DNA of 25,681 nt from positions 1 to 25,681 of the forward strand of contig JBDRFP010000017.1 of assembly GCA_043818555.1 (NCBI GenBank), written 5' to 3'. Below the pieces are notes generated by a model, which saw only the letters and a list, made by a program, of their open reading frames with translations, was not told the DNA's origin and ran no database searches. Source of the DNA: JAUYIW01 sp043818555 (GTDB lineage Bacteria > Patescibacteriota > Patescibacteriia > UBA9934). A program made the position numbers and the translations under genes. This document shows, one piece after another, positions 19,852 through 25,681 of this stretch. Positions within the stretch are counted from its first letter, which is position 1. Every line of letters begins with the position of its first letter.

Positions 19852-21141
19852 ATGACAGACACACAAAACACAGTTACCGAATTAGAAACACTCCTTCATG
19901 AGGGTGATTTTTTGAACATACCAAATGTAGGTGACGCAATCCGAGGCACAGTCGTTTCAATTCAAGGCCGTGAAATCAGAATTGACGTAGCGGGACTCAC
20001 AACCGGAATCGTGCGCGGCCGCGAACTCTTTACCGAGGGCGACATGTACCGCGGTTTGAAGCCGGGAGACGAAGTGGAGGCGACCGTAGTTGACCTTGAA
20101 AACGAAAACGGCGAAATGGAACTTTCGTTCCGCTACGCAGGAAACAAAAAGTCCTGGGAAAATCTTCAGTCAGAATTCATGGCCGGAAACCCAATCAAAG
20201 TCAAAGTGCTTGACGCCAACAAGGGCGGACTGATTGTAAACGCCGGACACATTTCCGGATTCCTTCCTGTTTCCCAGCTTGCGCCCGAACACTATCCTCG
20301 TGTAAGTGGCGGTGACAAGCAAAAAATTCTCGATAAGCTCCGAAGCTTTGTCGGCCAAAATCTTCAGGTGAAAATTCTAGATCTTAACGAGGCGGACGAA
20401 AAACTGATCATTTCCGAAAAGGCTGTCTGGGAGGGCGAACAGCGCAGTGTGATTTCGCAGATTTCCGTCGGCAATGTTATTGAGGGCGAAGTAACGGCGC
20501 TTGCAGACTTCGGAGCCTTTGTTAAATTCTCTCCTGACAACCAGGACGAAACCTCGCTTGAAGGCCTTGTTCACATTTCAGAAATTGCATGGCAGCGAAT
20601 TGACCATCCAAAAGACATTCTAAAAGTTGGTGAAATTGTTAAGGCTGAAGTTATCGGGATTGAAGGCAGTAAAATATTCCTATCGGTTAAAAAACTGCTT
20701 GACGACCCATGGCTGGATATTGCCAGCAAATACAAAATTGGAGATATTGTTGAGGGCACTGTCTTGAAGATCAACCCATTCGGATTCTTTGTGGAGCTGG
20801 ACAAAGACATCCATGGGCTTGCTCATGTTTCAGAACTTTCTTCAACGGCCGGCGCTGATATTTCAAAGCTTGGGACTGTTGGGGAAGCGCGTAAATTCAA
20901 AATTGTATCGATCGAACCTAAGGACCACCGTCTGGGGCTGTCTATTAAGGCGCTTGAGGAGAAAAGCGCGCCGCAAGACGCAGAGGTTATTGCGACAAGC
21001 GAAGAGGTTATTGCGGACAGCGCAGAGGTTAAGGCTGAGGGCGAGGAGGTTATTACCACAAGCGAAGAGGTTAAAACTGAGGACGCGGAGGTTGGTGCAG
21101 AGAGAGAAGAGGTTAAGACCGAGAACGAAGAGGTTAAATAA
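19852..21141 (+). CDS. rpsA: 30S ribosomal protein S1 with a repeat-derived C-terminal tail
   Basis: 429 residues with four S1 (OB-fold) RNA-binding domains: about 22-90 (GDAIRGTVVSIQGREIRIDV), 108-185 (IKVKVLDANKGGLIVNAGHISGFLPVSQL), 200-280 (VGNVIEGEVTALADFGAFVKF...GLVHISEIA) and 290-370 (IGDIVEGTVLKINPFGFFVEL...GLAHVSELS). This is shorter than the six-domain proteobacterial S1 and is in the range of other phyla. S1 helps mRNA bind the 30S subunit. From residue 377 the tail consists of 7-residue repeats (AEVIATS, EEVIADS, AEVKAEG...), very acidic and probably disordered. The ATG lacks a Shine-Dalgarno site. ftsH follows 5 bases after the stop. Confidence 0.95.
   Translation: MTDTQNTVTELETLLHEGDFLNIPNVGDAIRGTVVSIQGREIRIDVAGLTTGIVRGRELFTEGDMYRGLKPGDEVEATVVDLENENGEMELSFRYAGNKKSWENLQSEFMAGNPIKVKVLDANKGGLIVNAGHISGFLPVSQLAPEHYPRVSGGDKQKILDKLRSFVGQNLQVKILDLNEADEKLIISEKAVWEGEQRSVISQISVGNVIEGEVTALADFGAFVKFSPDNQDETSLEGLVHISEIAWQRIDHPKDILKVGEIVKAEVIGIEGSKIFLSVKKLLDDPWLDIASKYKIGDIVEGTVLKINPFGFFVELDKDIHGLAHVSELSSTAGADISKLGTVGEARKFKIVSIEPKDHRLGLSIKALEEKSAPQDAEVIATSEEVIADSAEVKAEGEEVITTSEEVKTEDAEVGAEREEVKTENEEVK
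20980..21138 (+). repeat. 21-bp tandem repeat in the rpsA tail
   Basis: Seven full 21-base units plus a partial one, in frame. Each carries GAGGTT(A/G) coding Glu-Val plus Ile, Lys or Gly. Units: AEVIATS, EEVIADS, AEVKAEG, EEVITTS, EEVKTED, AEVGAER, EEVKTEN, EEVK. The array ends in the TAA stop. Its DNA belongs to the same family as the spacers at 17661 and 19586. Confidence 0.92.
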
Positions 21142-21146
21142 AGGCT

Positions 21147-22988
21147 ATGCGACCACTTACAAAAAACCTAATCATATTCTTCCTGTTTGTCATTGCTATC
21201 GGGGTTGTATTTTCAACTTACGACCTGCCAGAGGACAAGCCTGAAGTAATCGGTACATCCGTACTGGTTGAAAAGATCCGTGCTGACGAAATCGAACGGA
21301 TCGAAGTTCAGGAAGACACGCTCGTAATTTTTTCAAAGGAAGGAACCGAGTACTCGTCGAAAAAAGAATCAGGCGAACCTCTTTCCGACCTTCTGACAAA
21401 TTACGGAATCACCGGCGAAGAACTTGCGCTTGTCAGCATTGAAGTAAAAGAACCCAGCTTTTGGGTGAGCGCGCTCAAAAGCATGCTTCCGACTCTAATC
21501 TTCCTGATTGGATTCGTAGTTATTTTCTGGTTCCTGCTTCGCCAAATGCAGGGCGCAAACAACAAGGCGCTCTCCTTCGGACAATCGGGAGCAAAAGAGG
21601 CGACAAGCAAAAAACACAAAGTTACATTCAAAAATGTTGCCGGCGCGGCAGAGGCAAAAGAAGAGCTATATGAAGTTGTTGATTTTTTAAAGTCGCCAAA
21701 GAAGTACTCGGAACTTGGAGCCAAAATTCCAAAGGGCGTACTTTTGATGGGGTCCCCGGGAACCGGCAAAACTTTAATGGCGCGCGCAATCGCGGGCGAA
21801 GCAAATGTTCCCTTCTTCCACATTTCAGGATCTGAATTTGTTGAAATGTTTGTTGGAGTTGGAGCTTCGCGCGTACGAGACCTGTTTGCAAAAGCAAAAA
21901 AGACAGCGCCGTGCATTGTGTTCATTGACGAAATCGACGCTGTTGGACGCCAGCGCGGAGCCGGTCTTGGCGGTGGCCACGATGAGCGCGAGCAGACGCT
22001 GAACCAAATCCTTGTTGAAATGGACGGGTTCGAACCAAACATTGGAGTAATTGTAATCGCAGCCACTAACCGTCCTGATGTGCTCGACCCTGCGCTACTT
22101 CGACCGGGTCGATTCGACCGCCGGGTCGTTATTGACCTTCCGGGGCTTAAGGATCGCGAAGCAATACTCGATGTACACAAACAAGGAAAACCGTTTGCCA
22201 AGGACGCTGATTTAAAGCGCGTTGCGGAAAGGACTATTGGATTTTCCGGCGCAGACCTTGAAAACATCCTGAACGAAGCTGCAATTCTTGCCGCGCGCCA
22301 CAATCAAAAAGAAATAAATCAAAACGAGCTTTTGGAATCAATTGAGAAAGTTATGCTCGGGCCTGAGCGCAAGAGCCACATTCTTACAGTGGAAGAGCGC
22401 AAAGTTACAGCCTACCACGAAGCTGGACACGCGGTCGTCGGGCATCTACTGCCTTACACCGACGAAGTCCACAAGGTATCAATCATTTCCCGCGGACACG
22501 CTGCCGGCTACACTATGAGCCTGCCAAGCGAAGACAAAAAAATGCATTTCCGAAACGAGTTCCTCGACGAAATGGCAATGATCCTTGGCGGAGTTGTTGC
22601 CGAGCGCGAGATCTTCGGCGACATTTCAACAGGAGCGTCAAACGACCTTACAAAAGCCACTAAGATGGCGCGCGACATTGTGACTCGTTACGGAATGAGC
22701 GACAAGATGGGGCCGCGCACCTACGGTGATCGGGAAGATATGATTTTCCTTGGCCGTGAAATTCATGAGAGCAGGGATTACTCAGACAAAACAGCTGAAC
22801 AAATCGATGAAGAAATCCTCAGCCTTTTGAACAACGCGAAGATTCGAGCAAAAGAAATCGTCAACACTCACCGAGACAAAATCGAAATAGTAGTGAAGGC
22901 CCTTCTTGAAAAAGAAACTATTGAAAAGGAAGAGTTTGAGAGAATAATCGGCCCGGCCAATAAGGCGCCCCGGCTTGCTACTTCCTAG
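21147..22988 (+). CDS. ftsH: ATP-dependent zinc metalloprotease FtsH
   Basis: 613 residues. Membrane helices at about 7-23 and 112-132 flank a roughly 85-residue extracytoplasmic domain. The AAA+ domain has Walker A GSPGTGKT (202-209), Walker B CIVFIDEIDAVG (Asp261, Glu262), the pore motif FVEMFVGVGASR and the second region of homology (TNRPDVLDPALLRPGRFDR). The protease domain has the zinc site HEAGH (His424-His428). FtsH degrades membrane proteins and unstable cytosolic regulators as a hexamer. The start ATG is 5 bases after rpsA, with AAGG inside the spacer and stop, so the two are co-transcribed and probably translated together. The C-terminus is short after the protease domain. Confidence 0.97.
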   Translation: MRPLTKNLIIFFLFVIAIGVVFSTYDLPEDKPEVIGTSVLVEKIRADEIERIEVQEDTLVIFSKEGTEYSSKKESGEPLSDLLTNYGITGEELALVSIEVKEPSFWVSALKSMLPTLIFLIGFVVIFWFLLRQMQGANNKALSFGQSGAKEATSKKHKVTFKNVAGAAEAKEELYEVVDFLKSPKKYSELGAKIPKGVLLMGSPGTGKTLMARAIAGEANVPFFHISGSEFVEMFVGVGASRVRDLFAKAKKTAPCIVFIDEIDAVGRQRGAGLGGGHDEREQTLNQILVEMDGFEPNIGVIVIAATNRPDVLDPALLRPGRFDRRVVIDLPGLKDREAILDVHKQGKPFAKDADLKRVAERTIGFSGADLENILNEAAILAARHNQKEINQNELLESIEKVMLGPERKSHILTVEERKVTAYHEAGHAVVGHLLPYTDEVHKVSIISRGHAAGYTMSLPSEDKKMHFRNEFLDEMAMILGGVVAEREIFGDISTGASNDLTKATKMARDIVTRYGMSDKMGPRTYGDREDMIFLGREIHESRDYSDKTAEQIDEEILSLLNNAKIRAKEIVNTHRDKIEIVVKALLEKETIEKEEFERIIGPANKAPRLATS

Positions 22989-23054
22989 ACACCTCAGTTG
23001 CACCCGTGGACGAACCTGGAAAAAAGTCCGTGGTAAATCTAAGCTGTTTTATTC

Positions 23055-23091
23055 AAAATGCCTCCGTGGTATAATAACCCGGAGGTATTTT
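23055..23091 (+). promoter_or_regulatory. Promoter inside a 12-bp inverted repeat (possible operator)
   Basis: A consensus extended -10 (TGG then TATAAT, 23070-23075) sits in the 13-base centre between AAAATGCCTCCG (23055-23066) and CGGAGGTATTTT (23080-23091), which are inverted with one G-T type difference. The -35 is poor. The right arm supplies the GGAGG Shine-Dalgarno site, eight bases before the ATG. Because the transcript would start near 23082, the symmetry acts in DNA rather than as an RNA hairpin. Confidence 0.75.
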
Positions 23092-23093
23092 GT

Positions 23094-24095
23094 ATGAAAA
23101 AACAAGGAGGTATTTATAAGAAAATATTCACCGATTCCTGGAGAGTTGCCTGGACGCACAAGGAACTTTGGCCTGTGGCGATTGCTGCAGGGCTTGTGAA
23201 CACCGGCGCTGTGTTCAACGGTGTTATGGAAAGTTTTTTGCGAGTCCGGCCTGCTGACCAGGTTGATTTTGAGACGCTACGCTACATTGTTGACGCCGCC
23301 CCATGGCTTGCGCTCTACATAAAAAGCACGCTCACACTTGAGCCAATGCGAATTGCCGCAATACTGATCGTTCTCTTCATTATTATAGCGGTCGTTGCCA
23401 TTGTTGTAATAAGCGCTCAGCAGATGCTAATTACCGGAGCGCTCAGTGTTCGCAAGAATCGGCCGCTCAGCCTAAAGGGGCAATTCAAAGCGCTCCGCCA
23501 TATGCACTTCTGGCGAATCCTTGCAGTTGACATTGGCCTGTGCATTTCAACCTGCGTCCTGATTTCCCTCTCCTCGCTTGCGCTCGCAGCGCTCTTGACC
23601 GGCGCGTTTGGCATTGACCTGTTCGTATTCGCCGGAATATATACGATTCTACTGCCGCTCCTGTTTGCGCTCAACCTGCTTGGAATGTTTGCGCTTATCA
23701 ATGTTGTAAGACTGGACAAAGGAATCATAAAAGCGCTGACACGGGGCTTAAAACTGTTGCACGGACACTGGCTGGCATCGCTCGAAGTTGCGCTCGGTCT
23801 TTTTATAATCAACCTTATTGCAACAATCGCGCTCTGGCTAATCCTGATCATCTACGCGATTCCGGCAATTTTGATATTTATTGTAGCGTTCAACACAGGG
23901 TCGATGCTGCTGTTTTCAGTCGTAAGTTTTATTGCAGCGCTTGGCGCTCTGCTAATTGTCCTCGCCTACTCCGGCGCCATCACCACTTTTAACCACGCCG
24001 TATGGATTCAGCTGATGGAGCGGCTTGAGCGCTACGGAGCAATGCCTCATCTCGAGCGCATGTTTGCCAAGATCAATAAACTGTTTCGAAAATAG
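23094..24095 (+). CDS. Polytopic membrane protein, unknown function
   Basis: 333 residues from the ATG at 23094, behind GGAGG. An in-frame ATG 36 bases earlier lies upstream of the -10 box and is rejected. A cytoplasmic start (KKQGGIYKKIFTDSWRVAWTHKELWP) resembles the opening of bacterial DUF4013- or YciC-like membrane proteins. About six long hydrophobic segments follow (near 28-45, 88-115, 142-170, 172-205, 230-262, 265-300) with loops rich in Arg and Lys. The C-terminus is basic and cytoplasmic (LERMFAKINKLFRK). There are no transporter or enzyme motifs. It has its own promoter, unlike ftsH-rpsA, and a Shine-Dalgarno site that most moderate-GC genes here lack. Confidence 0.85.
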   Translation: MKKQGGIYKKIFTDSWRVAWTHKELWPVAIAAGLVNTGAVFNGVMESFLRVRPADQVDFETLRYIVDAAPWLALYIKSTLTLEPMRIAAILIVLFIIIAVVAIVVISAQQMLITGALSVRKNRPLSLKGQFKALRHMHFWRILAVDIGLCISTCVLISLSSLALAALLTGAFGIDLFVFAGIYTILLPLLFALNLLGMFALINVVRLDKGIIKALTRGLKLLHGHWLASLEVALGLFIINLIATIALWLILIIYAIPAILIFIVAFNTGSMLLFSVVSFIAALGALLIVLAYSGAITTFNHAVWIQLMERLERYGAMPHLERMFAKINKLFRK

Positions 24096-24250
24096 ACAAT
24101 TGGCTGGCACGAAAGTGATTTAGTGGCTGAGTGATAAAACAATAAACTGAGCAAGGGCAAGGACCCGAGGGTGTACGGATCGCTTTGGTAAAAATAATAA
24201 ACCTCGCCCCTCGATAATAAAACTCTGTTTTAAGGAATAAACCTAGCAAC
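24096..24250. other. Spacer with GTGGCTGAGTGAT word; no clear promoter
   Basis: GTGATTTAGTGGCTGAGTGAT (in two overlapping parts, 24115-24135) belongs to the word family at 16781 and 17561. A possible long-range pairing CGAGGG / CCCTCG (near 24167 and 24206) surrounds AT-rich sequence. I found no terminator and no convincing promoter for the following ATPase. Confidence 0.5.
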
Positions 24251-25681
24251 ATGACCGACGCTCTCCCTTCAATCGAAGACTTGCTAAAAAAGCAACAGGC
24301 TGCCGCGTCTCAAGCCGCGCCTGTTTCGGATGCTCCAAAACCGGCTAAGGCCGTAGCCGAAGAAGATTCAAAGGAAGTTCAACTTGAGGAAAAACTCAAA
24401 AAGGTATCTGAAAAAAGTCTGGAGGGCGAAACTGAACAAATCGCGCGCAGCTTAAAAGTCGGCTACATCAACCTTAAAGGCTTTCCGGTCAGTCCGGACG
24501 CGCTCACCTTAATTCCGGAAGCGCAGGCGCTCGAACTTAAGGCCATCAGTTTTATGCATAACGGACCGGAACTCCGCGTTGCTACAACCGACCCTAAAAA
24601 TCAGAAAGTTAAGGACCTGGTGTTCCAACTGGAGGAGCGAAATAAAACGCACGGTGTCATTTACAAAATCTCAGAAAAAAGCTTTGAAGAAGGCATGAAG
24701 CTTTACAAGACTTTGCCGAAAATCAAAAAAACAGTTAAGGGAGTTCAAATCAAAGAAGAGGAGCTGGAAAAATACCAGTCCCAAATGGAAACGCTCGCCG
24801 ACATTGCCAAGGTGTTAAAAGGCGCGAATGTAACCGACCTCTTGGCCATTGTTATGGCAGCTTCCTTAAAGCTTGGCAGTTCTGACATTCATATTGAAGC
24901 AGAGGAAAAAGGAATCGTTGTGCGGTTCCGCGTGGACGGCATTTTGCAAGATGTTACCGAGCTCGATAAGGATCTTTGGAAAAAGATTATAAATCGAATC
25001 AAACTAATCGCAGGACTTAAAATCAACATCAATGACAAGCCGCAGGACGGACGGTTTACGATTTTTCAAAAAGGAAAGAAGATTGATGTTCGAACTTCCA
25101 CCATGCCAACCGCCTGGGGCGAGTCTGTTGTAATGCGAATTTTGAATCCGGATTCGGTGCAATTGGAGTTTGAAAAGTTGGGATTCCGCAAGGCCGCTTT
25201 CGCGCGGCTGGAGCGCGAGATTACCAAGCCGCATGGGATGATAGTTACTACTGGACCGACCGGTTCCGGTAAAACGACCACTTTGTACGCGATCCTTCAG
25301 CGCTTGAATAAGCCGGGCGTGAAAATCATCACGCTTGAAGATCCGGTTGAATATAAAATCGAAGGCTTAAATCAGAGTCAGATTGATCACAGCAAAGAAT
25401 ACACCTTTGCCAAGGGGCTTAGATCTATTTTGCGTCAGGACCCGGACATTGTAATGGTTGGAGAAATTCGCGACCTCGAGACTGCGGAAACTGCTATTCA
25501 AGCTGCGCTTACAGGCCACCTTCTGCTTTCTACAATCCACACAAACGATGCTGCCGGAGCAATCCCCCGCTTTGTGGCAATGGGAGTGAAGCCGTTTTTG
25601 ATGGCGCCTGCGATTAATGCGATCATGGGTCAGCGTTTGGCGCGACGGATTTGTGAAAAGTGTAAAAAGCCTGCTGAGGTT
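24251..25681 (+). CDS. Type IV pilus / type II secretion assembly ATPase (PilB/GspE family), 3' truncated
   Basis: The frame is open for 477 codons to the window end. The N-terminal 65 residues are a charged, Ala/Lys/Glu-rich linker. An N1-type domain follows at about 68-160 (INLKGFPVSPDALTLIPEAQA). The N2 domain holds SLKLGSSDIHIEAEEKGIVVRFRVDGILQD, the typical SDIHIEP-like motif with Ala in place of Pro. The ATPase core has RTSTMPTAWGESVVMRIL, Walker A GPTGSGKT (335-342), the Asp box ITLEDPVEY, Walker B GEIRD (404-408) and the His box TGHLLLSTIHTND. The first CxxC (Cys468, Cys471) of the zinc domain is just before the edge. It powers pilin polymerisation at the inner membrane. There is no Shine-Dalgarno site before the ATG. 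Confidence 0.95.
   Translation, partial: MTDALPSIEDLLKKQQAAASQAAPVSDAPKPAKAVAEEDSKEVQLEEKLKKVSEKSLEGETEQIARSLKVGYINLKGFPVSPDALTLIPEAQALELKAISFMHNGPELRVATTDPKNQKVKDLVFQLEERNKTHGVIYKISEKSFEEGMKLYKTLPKIKKTVKGVQIKEEELEKYQSQMETLADIAKVLKGANVTDLLAIVMAASLKLGSSDIHIEAEEKGIVVRFRVDGILQDVTELDKDLWKKIINRIKLIAGLKININDKPQDGRFTIFQKGKKIDVRTSTMPTAWGESVVMRILNPDSVQLEFEKLGFRKAAFARLEREITKPHGMIVTTGPTGSGKTTTLYAILQRLNKPGVKIITLEDPVEYKIEGLNQSQIDHSKEYTFAKGLRSILRQDPDIVMVGEIRDLETAETAIQAALTGHLLLSTIHTNDAAGAIPRFVAMGVKPFLMAPAINAIMGQRLARRICEKCKKPAEV

Noticed and set aside
20980..21138. CRISPR-like regular array
   Set aside because: The 21-base units are contiguous with no unique spacers and are in frame within rpsA, so this is a coding tandem repeat.
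21401..22303. 300-codon minus-strand open frame
   Set aside because: Antisense to the conserved AAA+ domain of ftsH; Ser/Arg/Pro-rich composition typical of a shadow frame.
23058..23093. Upstream ATG for the polytopic membrane protein
   Set aside because: It lies before the TATAAT box; the ATG at 23094 follows GGAGG.

Overview
The window looks like a piece of a Candidate Phyla Radiation (Patescibacteria) chromosome. That placement is inference, from the company of genes, the AT-leaning housekeeping genes that mostly lack Shine-Dalgarno sites, the near-leaderless promoters, and spacers full of degenerate short repeats. TGA acts as a stop codon (for example at the end of gyrA), so the standard bacterial code fits.

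Layout. 1-800: end of a metal ABC permease and a tiny membrane protein. 868-1392: tRNA-Arg(TCG) and tRNA-Lys(CTT), with palindromes and a 27-bp duplication of the tRNA-Lys 5' end between them. 1449-4291: a HAD-like protein, an orphan GC-rich gene, and a histidine phosphatase. 4316-8396: a PEP-synthase-like enzyme, then rnc, nusB and rpmF, all on the minus strand. 8423-9513: two more GC-rich orphan genes. 9711-13378: an overlapping pair encoding two exported or membrane-anchored proteins (a Memo-CapA fusion and a large unknown). 13574-17654: gyrA, a membrane-anchored acidic protein and a degenerate metallo-beta-lactamase-fold protein. 17781-19577: a coiled-coil protein and a second HAD phosphatase. 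19743-25681, plus strand: rpsA, ftsH, a polytopic membrane protein under a palindromic promoter, and the start of a pilB/gspE-type ATPase that runs off the window.

Two gene classes are interleaved. Housekeeping genes have moderate GC and weak or no Shine-Dalgarno sites. Five scattered single genes (2434-3207, 3576-4193, 8469-8900, 9136-9456, 18673-19521) are clearly GC-rich, start behind strong Shine-Dalgarno sites (two with TTG), and have their own terminators or terminator-like hairpins. Four of the five have a clear TTGAC-type promoter with TGA just before the -10 box. They look like a dispersed set with a common origin or common control.

The spacers hold several families of degenerate word repeats and REP-like palindromes. 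One family, built on GAGGTTA, occurs in two spacers and also forms the 7-residue repeats at the C-terminus of ribosomal protein S1. Stop codons of ppsA-like, nusB, gyrA, rpsA and the coiled-coil gene lie inside or against such arrays.
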